A DNA stretch of 64,000 nucleotides from Brachyhypopomus gauderio (taxonomy: Eukaryota; Chordata; Actinopteri; Gymnotiformes; Hypopomidae), in NCBI RefSeq assembly GCF_052324685.1, contig NW_027506917.1:186001-250000 (forward strand). Direction: 5' to 3'. Below the pieces are notes generated by a model. That model made no database searches, was not told the origin of the DNA, and worked only from the letters and a program-made list of their open reading frames with translations. The position numbers and the translations under genes were made by a program. This document shows, in pieces, positions 1 to 12,479 of this stretch. Each line of letters begins with the position of its first letter. Within the stretch, counting starts at the first letter, position 1.

Positions 1-43
1 TTCCTCCTTCTCTTACATCTGCCCTGTTGCAAATTTTTCAGTG
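1..43 (+). pseudogene. Tail of USP37-like exon (block A)
   Basis: These 43 bases are identical to the end of the USP-like exon at 36,542-36,649. They read ...SYICPVANF in frame and end at a TG|GTGAGC splice donor. The rest of the exon lies left of the window. See the 36,230-36,649 entry for the domain reasoning. Confidence 0.6.
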
Positions 44-1079
44 GTGAGCAGTCTGACATTATCCACAAACATGCAGTAGAAACTAAAGTGACTAATGACA
101 TCTTGCTACCCTGACAAGGCACTACATCAGTGACGTAGCTGAGGAGAAAGGAGAAAGCTGGTTAACATTCAATGATTCAAAGGTTTCAAAAATGAATGAG
201 CCAGCAATCCATAAGCGCAGGGCAAGAACAGCCTACCTGCTCTTCTACATGCAAAGATAGGAGCTCACCTTCTCACTGAGGTATAGTAGGGGCAGTATCC
301 CCCTAAACCCAACTCCATGCCAGGTCCAAGTGAAGATGACTGAAATGATGACTGACAGAATTTCCAGCATCCTGTCCTCTAAGCCCTGTTTGTCCTTTCA
401 ACCCCATTACCATCTTCAACCCCGTTACCCTAGTCTCAACCCTGTCACACCTACATTTTAATACATAATTTTAAAAAAATGCATTGAAAAGTAATTTAAT
501 GTTTGTTGACTTCTGTCTAAAATGTTGAGTTATTATAAGCTTATTGATTTTTGTGAAGATTCTTTAGTTGAACCACACTTTTAATGAAAAATGACAAGAG
601 CGCTTTCATGAAAAGGGACATTTCAGACTTTAGTATTGCAAAAAAGTGAGATTCTATATCATTTTTGTATTCACAGTTATTGAATTAGTGTTGAGGATAT
701 CTGATGAATATGAAAATATTTATTTCTTCAGAAATGCATTTTATGATCATATTCAGAGAGCTTCCACTGTGTACGTAATGGGGTTGAAGAAAAACATTGC
801 CCAGATCTTGAAAAAATGACCAATAATAATAAAGAGCTAATGCCTGAGATGAGGAAATATGATTTTCTGATTGGTAAAAATATCCTTAATGCTGTGATGT
901 ATACAGAGAAATTATACATTTAAGCAAAAAATTTGAAAATGTCAAAGTCCAATTTGAACCATTATAGTGGAGTGACCCAGGTGTGTCGGAGTCCTGCCAA
1001 GCACTTAACGATTCGGTGAACGAATCTTTTGAAGGAATCTATTTAGTGAACTGATTCTAATGATTCAGTTCATCTAAAA
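44..1079. other. Non-coding, no gene seen
   Basis: AT-rich sequence with no convincing exon. A short motif of the type CAACCCCATTACC recurs near 400-460 and, inverted, near 776-790. At about 1,005-1,075 there is a run of GAACGAATC/TGATTCA-type repeats of the kind seen in fish MITEs. Nothing else was recognised. Confidence 0.5.
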
Positions 1080-1840
1080 CACATATGTCAAAGTCAAGGC
1101 CCGCGAGGGTCCGCGCGGCGAAAATGACGTAATCGCAGTGGCTCTGCCTGTGCGCGAGGGTCTCGCGTGCTGTCGATTCTCGAGGTCGTGCACATCTCAA
1201 ATTTTGTAACTTTGCGCGCGCCACGCCTCAACGCAATGAACAAAGTCATGTTTGCAGGGTTCATACACCTTTATAAGGTGGAATTAAAGCACTTGTACGT
1301 CACTTTAAAGGTCCATTTCAATATTTCCCAGCACGTTAAACTTAATTAAGTTAAATATTTATACATATACTCGAAATGGTTCGAAATAATTTGCTTTTTA
1401 TCACATTATTTAATGGTTGTTTTTTATTTTCAAAACGCTCAATCTTAACGTCTTCATGATCTCTCATGTTTCGTCCTGGAATTACAAGAGGCTCGTATTT
1501 GTTAACGTAACGTAATACAGCAATTTGTTGTGAAACGAAGTAGTTACAATTTCAAGCATTTTCAAGTACTTTAGCCTAAATTCCAGCACTTTTCAAACCT
1601 GCAACACAAAGCAACATTAAAATTCGGAGTCGCGCACTATGGTCACTCGCGAAAGTATAAACCTAAATCAGCAGTCAAAGCAGACATCAACGTTCAGCTA
1701 TCCCCCTCCTCAAAAATGGCTAAACGTAAGGTGGACACTGAGAACAGGGGTTTCAAGCCAGGTTGGAGGCAGAGTACATGTACTGCGATACTGAGAAATG
1801 TTCATAAGAAAGGCCTGTGATTATATTTTGTTGATTTACT
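1080..1840 (+). mobile_element. Diverged hAT-derived fragment
   Basis: About 1,080-1,650 is clearly similar, but not identical, to the interior of the 872-bp hAT element at 49,943-50,814; both contain CAATGAACAAAGTCA and TTCATACACCTTTATAAGGT. Downstream at 1,716 a short reading frame begins MAKRKVDTENRGFKPGW, like the start of GTF2IRD2/ZBED-type hAT transposases. The frame ends soon after. This is a dead remnant, older than the copy in block B. Confidence 0.6.
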
Positions 1841-4229
1841 ACCCCCTTGTGGTCGGATTTGAGTTAGGTTTCGTTTTGCTGAAAGTCAGTCAGTCGAGCA
1901 TGATTGCCTGTAGCACGGCAGAGAGACAGTGTTTCCAGCATTTTTAAACCTGCACCTGAGTGAGTGAGAAGACAACATGTTAAAAACACACACACACAAA
2001 ATACCTCTGACACTATCAGATGTAAAGCCCCACCTTGATGAAGTAGCTGGTTCAAAGCACAAGCTGGGACATGAATAACATTGTAAAGTTTCAGGCATCA
2101 CCTGTTACAGGGAGCAGGAAAAGCCAACCAACACTTGGGTTCATTGCACAATATCACCATCAGCACACAATATTGCACAATGATAATAAAGATTTTACAG
2201 TAGTCTACTAACTACAGTCACAGCTAAATTAAGAATACACCATACATAATAAACATACAAGATTCGGTTATATTTGAGTGTAGTGGAAATTCCCCCAAAT
2301 GCTCATGATACAACCAAACAGACAGCCTGCCTGCACAAGCACATAAAGGAACACACACTCAGCAGCAAGGAGCTGTTCAAGTGGGACACGTGCAGGAAGG
2401 GGTTCCTCTAGTAAAGATGGAACTGAACCTGAAGCTGCCATTCTGCAACGCCGCGGGCAGACCTTCGACAAGGGGGAGGAGCCGTCTTCCTGCCCATCAT
2501 GCCTCTTCCTCTGAGACCCTGCTGATACACAAGGGTTTGCAGATCCACACTGAAATCCTTCAAGAAAAGTGGTGAATGACCGGCACACGTGGATTCTTTG
2601 CATTTTTTAATCATGTTTCATTTTCCCTCATTGTTGTTTAGCCAGACATCTGCACCCTGAAGGAAGAACCAACCAAGCTTGAGTGGTGGGTAAACACGTT
2701 GGTGAAGACAGGATTGTATCTGCAGGATTGTACGTGACTGTTCCACTTTTCATCCTGCTCTCCTCTGTCCTGGTCCTATGGAGGCCAGTAGGGGGCGTGT
2801 GCTGTGTCTTGGAGAAAGGGTTGGGTTCCTGTACACCATCTCTACTACTGCATCTGAGTCTTCTGCCTGAACAGAGCTCATCTTGGTTGGCTGTATGGGT
2901 TTTTGTTTTGATGCTTAACTCCTCAACCCTGCTTACCTACAACTAAAGATGGAAATAGGTGCAGATGAAGGACTAATGTGCATAATATGTAATAGTTTTG
3001 GTTAAGGTTTAAATAAAGGTTAAGGGAACTCACTTATCCAATAGCTCACTGTAGGTTACGGGATATAACTAACCAACTTCACAAAGTTCCTTGCTATAAA
3101 CAGTAGCCTGCTTTGTCAGAGGTTTACTATACAGCTACAGTTACTAAGGGGTTGGCATATAAAACGTATGCAACAGATTAAGTATTTTATAGGGAATAGG
3201 TGTTATTATACATTTACCTTTATCTGATACTTATTAGGAGTTAATCTGGCCTGCTATGGATATAACTAAGAAAAGTTGGTTAAGCAATTAACTAGATTTA
3301 TCTATTAACAACTAGATTAATTTATTATCAAACAGTACTATTCTAAATCAATGTATGAAAAGGTAGTTATTCTCATGGAAACAGTTATACAGACCAGTGC
3401 AGGGTGTCTCAATGTGCAAGAAAGCAGAGGGGAAGAGAGGAAAACAGAAGAGACCCTACACCAAACTCCTCTTCCTTTAACACCCAGCGCATATCAAAGG
3501 AACCGCAGTTATCAACAACAGGTTAATCTGTGGGAATTTGTTTGATGATATAACCAACATAGTACATTTACACACAGGACCCCCACCTCTGTGTCTCTAC
3601 CTTCTTTCTGAACTGAAGACGTAGTCTTTCCCACTACACAACATGCTGCAAAATGAGTCCAAGCAAGCCTGGCAAATACACAGATAAACCAAAACACAAA
3701 CGGTCAGTTTTAGCCCATTTCAATGGGGACTCCTTGAGTCACACTTCCCCCACTATGCCTATGTATGACCTCCAGGGAAAGACCACCCTCTGTTACCACT
3801 CATGGTTTAACACATCAAATCCTGCATCCCGCACAGAAACATAACATTCTGACACTTCTGCATGGCCTTGATCTGTTCGCCCTGTGAGTGACCGGCAGAC
3901 AAGGCACAGGGTCTGGTTCAGGCAGGGTGTCAAGAAGTAGCATGTGTTTATTTAATCCCCATGTAGAGGCAAGAAAACTATTTACAGAAAAAAACCAAGA
4001 CATAAAAAACCCAAAATGTGATAGTTCACAAGTTCCTCACATCAATTGTCACACTGCACAGTTCAAGCATCAAGATCATTTCTTACTTTCAGCATTACAT
4101 ACTCTCCCACCAAAAACCTGCTCAAACAATTCTCATCAGGCCTTTTATAGTGCTACACAGGAAGTGGTGTGATGTCACTTCCTGGATTTTTGGTGGTAAA
4201 ACCCAACCCATAAAAGCACTCTACACATA
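1841..4229. other. Non-coding, no confident gene
   Basis: No exon with good splice sites or a recognisable domain was seen. Around 2,360-2,580 short frames are rich in Cys/His (FKWDTCRKGF on the plus strand) and could be a decayed C2H2 zinc-finger remnant, but this is weak. The rest is AT-rich spacer. Confidence 0.4.
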
Positions 4230-4482
4230 GTTGCCAGGTTCGCAGTTTTCACGCCAAATTGGGCTGGTTTGAAAATCCAGCCGCAGGTAAAAATTCTGGG
4301 GTTGCTGGGTGCAGTTTTTTGGGCAGGAGTTACAAATCAAAACTAAGAATCGATCCCGATATAATAGTCAATTTTAGTTTAGGCCCTTCAGAAGCCTAAA
4401 CTAGCCCAAACCCTAAAGTTATTGACTGAAGGGCGGGTTTTACACTGAATTTGTGTAGGATATTTTTGTAGGACCTGGCAAC
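4230..4482. mobile_element. MITE with GTTGCCAGGT termini
   Basis: About 253 bp bounded by inverted termini GTTGCCAGGT at the left and ACCTGGCAAC at the right. It has no coding capacity. An internal dyad around TTTAGGC / GCCTAAA (4,377-4,405) adds foldback potential. The superfamily was not determined. Confidence 0.6.
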
Positions 4483-6060
<1,578 letters not shown>

Positions 6061-6104
6061 TAATATTTATATATATATATATATTTTATTATTATGTATA
6101 TACA

Positions 6105-6370
6105 GGGCAGTCATGGCCTGGTGGTAGGGAACTGGTCTTGTGACCGGAGGGTCGTGGGTTCGATTTACAGACCTGAGGCCATGACTGAGGTGCCCTTGAG
6201 CAAGGCACCTAACCCCAACTGCTCCCCGGACTAGGGCTGCTCACTGCTCTGGGCACATGTGATCCACAGCCCCCTAGTAATAACTAGTGTGTGTGTGTGT
6301 TCTAACTGCACAGATGGGTAAAATGCAGAGGACAAATTTCGATTGCGGTGAAAAATCACAATTGACAAAA
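6105..6370 (+). mobile_element. tRNA-derived SINE
   Basis: The head has a tRNA-like polymerase III promoter: an A-box-like TGGCCTGGTGG and a B-box-like GGGTTCGATTT. It is followed by a body containing CCTTGAGCAAGGCAC and AACTGCTCCCCGG, typical of widespread fish SINEs, and a GT-rich tail. It sits directly downstream of the microsatellite. It is not a functional tRNA gene. Confidence 0.8.
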
Positions 6371-6443
6371 TATGGCACAATTACATTTTTATTTACATTT
6401 TATATATAATGTATGTATATGTACATACAACAAATATGTGACT

Positions 6444-6920
6444 ATGACGGACTTGTATACAAAATGGGTTGTTGCTGAGCCTCTGCAATCTAAGATCACA
6501 AGTGAAGTGTCAGCTGCAATCATTAAGAAGCTGTACTTGTTCGGCATGGTCAAGAAAATTATTACTGACCAGGGAAGAGAGTTTGTTAATGAGGTTAATA
6601 TTCAGTATAACTTAACTTTTATATTATCATATTTACCATATCACATTTTACATTTACATTTTTACTTTGATATTTACACAGCTGAACGAGAACATATTTG
6701 CAGCTCGCAATGTTAAACATGCAGTTTCGAGTGCAGGTGATGAGGTGTTGATATTCCAAAACCCTAATAAAACACACAGAAAAGACTCCCTTGCAGACCG
6801 GCATCAAGGGCCTTTTTCTGTAGATACCATCACTGCTAAAGGTGTGGCAACTGTGGTGAAAGACTAAGGGACTCGTTGCTGCATTAATGTCTCACGTCTT
6901 AGGCCTTTCTACTAATTGAA
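6444..6920 (+). pseudogene. Retroviral-type integrase fragments with GPY/F module
   Basis: Exon-like piece 1 (6,444-6,593, 50 codons, ends GAG|GTTAAT) covers part of an rve integrase core: the first catalytic Asp in MTDLYTKW and the second in TDQGREF. The glutamate region is missing. Piece 2 starts at 6,682 after an ACAG acceptor and carries the C-terminal integrase module (RHQGPFSV ... VSRLRPFY), like the GPY/F domain of Ty3/gypsy and GIN1-type integrases. Block A has in-frame stops after VVKD and after RPFY. It lies just upstream of, and on the same strand as, Ulp1-like exons. A decayed mobile-element-derived gene is most likely. Confidence 0.7.
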
Positions 6921-7003
6921 AAGTTTTGTCGTCATTGGTGTTCAAGATTATTGTATATTGGGAAATTTCTACTCTTAATAATATTCCTAATTTCTCTTGT
7001 CAG

Positions 7004-8061
7004 ACTATGGACCAACCAGTTTCATGTCGCATCAGGACCATGAATACTGGACACCTAAAAATTATGAGCATTTATATGCTTTCTCTGTGGAGAAATGGGA
7101 AAAATACTTGGGTCCTATTGAAGAAAAACAGTTTCATCTAAACTCGTCATGTGAACTTCGCTTCCTCACATTATTTAACTCTCACTCTTACACTGTCAAG
7201 CACTGTCTCTCACACTCTAAATTAAGTAACTGATTATTATTATTAATTTCAGCTGAAATACATTTTGGACACTAGCCGTCCAGAAACAGAGCTTATCATT
7301 AAAGATGGTGATGTCTGTCTAACACGTGAGGACTTCTGGAGTCTCGGATTAAACCGATGCATGGAATCTACTGTATATATTATATATGTTGCAGAATGTT
7401 TACTCTAAGAAAAATCTAACTAAATTGATTTTGTTTGCATTTTACTCCGTTTTGTTTTTATAGATTGAGAATGCATGTTTTAAGCTCATCACTGCTGCTC
7501 GAAGACATGTAATCAAGAGTCAAATTATTGTTTTGTGGGTTTAATGTCCTTTTTTTGTATGGGTATTTTTATAGAGTTCCTAATTATTCTTAAATAGGGC
7601 AAAGATGTTCACATTGTGGACATGTATGTCATTCCCACGTGGAAGACATCAGATGTGGACCCACTGTCAAGCTTACCGGTAATATTGTTATAAGGCACTT
7701 ATATAAGTCACACTCATGAATGCCCATAATTTTGTACAAAAACGAAGTAATCTTTTTATATGTATTTCTCTACAATACCAGGACAGTCAGTGCTCCAAGG
7801 ATGCTATTTTGTTTCCTGCATGGAATAGGCAAAAGGATCAGGCATATCACTTTTTGCTATGCGTTGAGTTACAACTATTAAGATAGATATTTAGAGATTC
7901 TTTTCTGATTCTGATAGAACAAAATAATAAGTTGCCTATCTGGTCATTTTTAAATATGCCCAATGCAGGTTTTACTGGTAGCAGAGAAAGAGATCATTTT
8001 TCTAGACTCTTTACTGCCTGATGGTTTTGGAGATGAGGCCTACAGAACTAACTATATTTAG
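7004..8061 (+). pseudogene. Ulp1/SENP-like (C48) protease exons, truncated
   Basis: Six exon-like pieces on one strand: one starting at 7,004 (donor unclear), then 7,253-7,372, 7,464-7,508, 7,598-7,678, 7,782-7,862 and 7,969-8,061. The last five are flanked by AG/GT and keep phase 0. Together they resemble a C48 cysteine protease: an early LTREDFWSLGLNRCMES segment (substrate-binding side), YVIPTW, then HFLLCV...IIFLDSL holding the likely catalytic His and Asp. The Gln and the catalytic Cys would follow, but exon 8 ends in TAG at the splice donor and a hAT element starts within 100 bp. The protein is probably inactive. Fusion with the upstream integrase pieces is inferred from order and strand only. 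Confidence 0.65.
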
Positions 8062-8159
8062 GTTAAGATAAAATAATATTTACTGAAGTAAAACTTAATT
8101 TACTTTATTGCCTCTATGGCTCCAGGTTTAAGTAAGAGCCTTGTTCTACGGCTCATGTC

Positions 8160-10106
8160 ATGTCTTTCTCAAAACCTGCTGTGAACAGAAAGGTTAGCCA
8201 TGAGCACAGACAATATCTTGAGAAGTGGGAGATAGACTACTTTTTCGTAGAGCTCAGGGGCATCCCGACATGTCTTATATGCTCAGATAAAGTTGCTGTG
8301 CACAAGGAGTACAATATCAGACGTCATTACACAACTAAACATGCTGAGGAATATGCAAAATATCAGGGAGAAGAGAGAAAGTGCTGTGCCGCCAAGCTTA
8401 AAACATGTCTACTGCGGTAGCAAGATTTTTTCAAGAAGGCAAGCAAAGAAAGTGATGCTGCTGTCGAAGTTAGCTGCGTGATGAGTGAGGTGATTGCTAA
8501 GGCTGGAAAGCCATTCAAAGATGGCGAGTTCATCAAAAAGTGCATGTTAAATGCAGCAAGTAGTCTGTCCAGAAAAGAAGGGGGCAGTTTAGTAACATCA
8601 GCCTTTCAGCCAACACAGTGGCAGAGCGCATTTCTGACCTGTCAGGTAACATTTACGATCAACTGCGTGAGAAAGCTAAACATTTCCATGCATACTCTGT
8701 TGCTCTTGATGAGAGCACAGACGTCACTGACACTGCGCAGCTCGCAATTTATGTCCGTGGTGTTGACGGTTGTTTTGAAGTAATGGAGGAGTTGCTCACA
8801 GTGATTCCAATGCATGGCCAGACCACTGCTCAGGAGATATTTTGGAAGATGCCATTGTGGATGCTGGCTTGCTATGGAAGAGTTTTGCTGGAATAACAAC
8901 CGACAGAGCACCATCAACGACAGGGAGGAAGAATGGACTCGTGGGACTTGTTCAAAGAAAACTGGAGGAAGAAGGTGTGGAAGAGGCTATTGCTCTCCAT
9001 TGCATTATCCATCAGCCGGCCCTTTGCAGCAAATGCCTGAAGTTTGACAGTGTGATGTTTGATGTTGTGAAATGCATCAACCATATCAGAACCAGGGGCT
9101 TGAAGCACCGTCAGTTCCGTTTTGGGGGAAATAGACTCATCATATGAGGATGTGCTCTAATTCACAGAGATACGCTGGCTTAGCAGGGGAAACGTCTTGA
9201 AGAGGTTTTTTGAGTTGAGAGCAGAAGTGAAAGCCTTCATGGAGAAGGATGGGATGGCTGTTCCTGTACTTAGTGATCCCAAGTTGATCATGGACTTAGC
9301 TTTTCTGGTTGACATCACACCGGAGCTGAATGTACTGAACAAGAAGTTACAAGGCCAGGGGCAGCTTGTGAGTGCTGCCTATGACAACATCAGAGCATTC
9401 TCCACAAAACTTGGGTTGTGAAAAGCCCAGCTTTCTCAGACAAACCTCTGCCATTTCCCAGCATGCAAGGCACTCATGGATTCAGGCACACCATTCAGTG
9501 GTGAGAAGTATGCTGATGCCATTGTAAAGCTCCAGGAAGAATTCTGATCCCTTCTCCTTCGATGTGAAAGATGCTCCTCCTGAGCTTCAAATGGAGCTAA
9601 TTGACCTGCAGTGCAATTCTGAACTCAAAGCCAAGTTCAGGGAGGTGAGTGGAAAAGCAGAGAACCTTGGACAATTTTTGAGAGAATTGCCCCCCCACCT
9701 TCCCTGAGCTTTCCAAGATGTTCAAGCGGACCATGTGCCTTTTTGGAAGTACCTATCTCTGTGGAAAGCTCTTCTCCACCATGAACTTTAATAAGTCAAA
9801 GTTCCGGTCCAAACTTACTGATGAGCATCTTCAAGCCATACTGAGGGTCTCAGTTGCTTCTTCCCTCAAGCCAGATGTGGCTCAGCTGTGTAAGATGAAG
9901 TGCTGCCAGGTCTCTGGTAGCAAGGAGTAGGAGGAAGAAAGAGGAGCCAATGTTCTGAAGAACTGTTCATGTTCTGAATTGTTATTATTGTTAGTTAAGT
10001 TAGAGAAGATTGGATTGTTCTTTTATTGTGGAATATTTGATGCGGCCCAGCCTCACCCAGACTCTACCTCCAGCGGCCCCCAGGTACGATGATTTTGAGA
10101 CCCCTA
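8160..10106 (+). mobile_element. hAT element, GTF2IRD2-like transposase, broken
   Basis: The reading frame starting at 8,160 encodes a BED-like zinc finger (CLIC...H...H near residues 37-60), as in GTF2IRD2/ZBED-type hAT transposases. Later frames give ALDESTDVTDTAQLAIY and GITTDRAPST (catalytic-domain blocks), HCIIHQPALC, and the C-terminal hAT dimerisation motif LFSTMNFNKSKFRSKLTDEH near 9,767-9,826. Stops and frameshifts separate these pieces, so it is not functional. The 3' end near 10,095-10,106 (TTTTGAGACCCCTA) resembles a degraded hAT terminus. No matching 5' terminus was found. Confidence 0.85.
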
Positions 10107-10134
10107 CTATATATATAAAATGTATGTGTATGTA

Positions 10135-11783
10135 CAGTTAGGGCCAGAAATATTTGGACAGTGACACAAGTTTTCTTATTTTAGCTGTTTACAAAAACAC
10201 GTTCAGAAATACAATTATATATATAATATGGGCTGAAAGTGCACACACCCAGCTGCAATATGAGAGTTTCCACATCCAAATCGGAGAAAGGGTTTAGGAA
10301 TCATAGCTCTGTAATGCATAGCCTCCTCTTTTTCAAGGGACCAAAAGTAATTGGACAATGGACTCTAAGGGCTGCAATTAACTCTGAAGGCGTCTCCCTC
10401 GTTAACCTGTAATCAATGAAGTAGTTAAAAGGTCTGGGTTGATTCCAGGTGTGTGGTTTTGCATTCGGAAGCTGTTGCTGTGACCAGACAACATGCGGTC
10501 AAAGGAACTCTCAATTGAGGTGAAGCAGAACATCCTGAGGCTGAAAAAAAAGAAAGAATCCATCAGAGAGACAGCAGACATGCTTGGAGTAGCAAAATCA
10601 ACAGTCAGGTACATTCTGAGAAAAAAGGAATTGACTGGTGAGCTTGGGAACTCAAAAAGCCCTGGGCGTCCACGGATGACAACAGTGGTGGATGATCGCC
10701 GCATACTTTCTTTGGTGAAGAAGAACCCGTTCACAACATCAACTGAAGTCCAGAACACTCTCAGGGAAGTAGGTGTATCTGTCTCTAAGTCAACAGTAAA
10801 GAGAAGACTCCATGAAAGTAAATACAAAGGGTTCACATCTAGATGCAAACCATTCATCAATTCCAAAAATAGACAGGCCAGAGTTAAATTTGCCGAAAAA
10901 CACCTCAAGAAGCCAGCTCAGTTCTGGAAAAGTATTCTATGGACAGATGAGACAAAGATCAACCTGTACCAGAATGATGGGAAGAAAAAAGTTTGGAGAA
11001 GAAAGGGAACGGCACATGATCCAAGGCACACCACATCCTCTGTAAAACATGGTGGAGGCAACGTGATGGCATGGGCATGCATGGCTTTCAATGGCACTGG
11101 GTCACTTGTGTTTATTGATGACATAACAGCAGACAAGAGTAGCCGGATGAATTCTGAAGTGTACCGGGATATACTTTCAGCCCAGATTCAGCCAAATGCT
11201 GCAAAGTTGATTGGACGGCGCTTCATAGTACAGATGGACAATGACCCCAAGCATACAGCCAAAGCTACCCAGGAGTTCATGAGTGCAAAAAAGTGGAACA
11301 TTCTGCAATGGCCAAGTCAATCACCAGATCTTAACCCAATTGAGCATGCATTTCACTTGCTCAAATCCAGACTTAAGACGGAAAGACCCACAAACAAGCA
11401 AGACCTGAAGGCTGCAGCTGTAAAGGCCTGGCAAAGCATTAAGAAGGAGGAAACCCAGCGTTTGGTGATGTCCATGGGTTCCAGACTTAAGGCAGTGATT
11501 GCCTCCAAAGGATTTGCAACAAAATATTGAAAATAAAAATCTTTTGTTTGGGTTATGTTTATTTGTCCAACTACTTTTGACCTCCTAAAATGTGGAGTGT
11601 TTGTAAAGAAATGTGTACAATTCCTACATTTTCTATCAGATATTTTTGTTCAACCCATCAAATTAAACGTTACAATCTGCACTTGAATTCTGTTGTAGAG
11701 GTTTCATTTCAAATCCAATGTGGTGGCATGCAGAGCCCAACTCGAAAATTGTGTCACTGTCCAAATATTTCTAGCCCTAACTG
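10135..11783 (+). mobile_element. Complete Tc1-type transposon
   Basis: The termini are inverted: CAGTTAGGGCCAGAAATATT at the left and AATATTTCTAGCCCTAACTG at the right, flanked by TA on both sides (10,133-34 and 11,784-85), the expected Tc1 target duplication. A second related motif lies inside each end (AAAAGTAATTGGACAATGG near 10,342; inverted copy near 11,563-11,580), an IR/DR layout. The single internal gene is intact. Length is about 1.65 kb. Confidence 0.95.
10493..11530 (+). CDS. Tc1 transposase, 345 aa, intact
   Basis: DDE transposase that cuts and pastes the surrounding element at TA sites. Residues 10-45 form a first helix-turn-helix, GRPR at 58-61 is the AT-hook-like linker, and a second helix-turn-helix spans about 65-110. 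The catalytic residues are D152 (LWTDE), D249 (QMDND) and E284 (NPIEH); 34 residues separate the second D and E, the DD34E signature. The glycine-rich HGGGNVMAW block is at 186-194. Length is normal for the family. The ATG lies about 360 bp inside the left end, and an AATAAA signal (AAAATAAAAATC) follows the stop. The predicted protein is identical in block B. A 168-aa frame on the opposite strand is a shadow. Confidence 0.95.
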   Translation: MRSKELSIEVKQNILRLKKKKESIRETADMLGVAKSTVRYILRKKELTGELGNSKSPGRPRMTTVVDDRRILSLVKKNPFTTSTEVQNTLREVGVSVSKSTVKRRLHESKYKGFTSRCKPFINSKNRQARVKFAEKHLKKPAQFWKSILWTDETKINLYQNDGKKKVWRRKGTAHDPRHTTSSVKHGGGNVMAWACMAFNGTGSLVFIDDITADKSSRMNSEVYRDILSAQIQPNAAKLIGRRFIVQMDNDPKHTAKATQEFMSAKKWNILQWPSQSPDLNPIEHAFHLLKSRLKTERPTNKQDLKAAAVKAWQSIKKEETQRLVMSMGSRLKAVIASKGFATKY

Positions 11784-11805
11784 TATGTATATATCCGCAG
11801 GTACA

Positions 11806-11890
11806 ATTATAATAATTATAATAATTTATATTATTATTATTTATATTACTATTATTATTTAATTATTATTATTACTATTGTTATTATTTT
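11806..11890. repeat. ATT/AAT-rich simple repeat
   Basis: An imperfect run of TTA/ATT units just outside the Tc1 right end. The poly-Ile frames here are repeat artefacts. Confidence 0.85.
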
Positions 11891-11953
11891 AAACTGTTTA
11901 CAAAGGTGTCGTAAAATGTAGCAGTAGTGTCGTAAAGTGTTAACGCAAAGTTT

Positions 11954-12160
11954 GCATGCGCAAAATATCTGCCCGATACGTCCCTGGGCCAATCGCAACA
12001 CGCATGCGCACATTTTCTCACGCATGCTCGGTACGGATCGGGCAGAGTGTACGGATCAGGGAATCACAGTGGCATATGCCACTGACATCTGTACGTAAGA
12101 TGTCGATGTTAATGACATATGCCAGCGTAACCTTTACGTAAGATGCCAATGCCTTTCCGT
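11954..12160. repeat. Cluster of short dyads and repeats
   Basis: GCATGCGCA-type palindromic motifs recur. CTGCCCGATACGT (11,970) is matched in inverted orientation by ACGGATCGGGCAG (12,034). TGGCATATGCCA at 12,071-12,082 is a perfect palindrome. TACGTAAGATG occurs twice (about 12,092 and 12,136). No coding frame is present. This could be the end of an unidentified non-autonomous element. Confidence 0.55.
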
Positions 12161-12235
12161 GTTATTACCGCTATTGGGTGGCGTTGTTCAATCAACGATT
12201 TCCCAGGCTTTCCCACTGGGACCTACCTTTTCCGG

Positions 12236-12470
12236 TTTGTTAATGTCGTGTTTTTGTTAATGTTGTTGTGTTTTTGTAATTTGTAATTGGGCTTAGTTAA
12301 TGTCGCTGTGTTTTTGTAATTTGTAATTGTGCTTAGTTAATGTTGTGATTTTGTTAATGTCATTGGGTTTTTGTTATTTGTAATTGTGTTTAGTTAATGT
12401 CGTTGTGTTTTTGTTAATGACATTGTGTTTTTGTCATTTGTAATTGTGCTTAGTAAGTATCGTTGTGGTT
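12236..12470. repeat. GT-rich minisatellite
   Basis: Imperfect tandem units built from TTTTTGTAATTTGTAATTG, GCTTAGTTAATGTCG and GTGTTTTTGTTAATG. The same array is present in block B. Confidence 0.85.
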
Positions 12471-12479
12471 GGCACTTCA

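Noticed and set aside
2360-2580. C2H2 zinc-finger gene
   Set aside because: Cys/His spacing is incomplete and no open frame spans a finger; at most a decayed remnant.
6105-6180. Functional tRNA gene
   Set aside because: Has A- and B-box-like motifs but does not form a full tRNA; followed by a SINE body.
10402-10908. 168-codon frame opposite the Tc1 transposase
   Set aside because: Shadow of the intact plus-strand transposase; no independent evidence.
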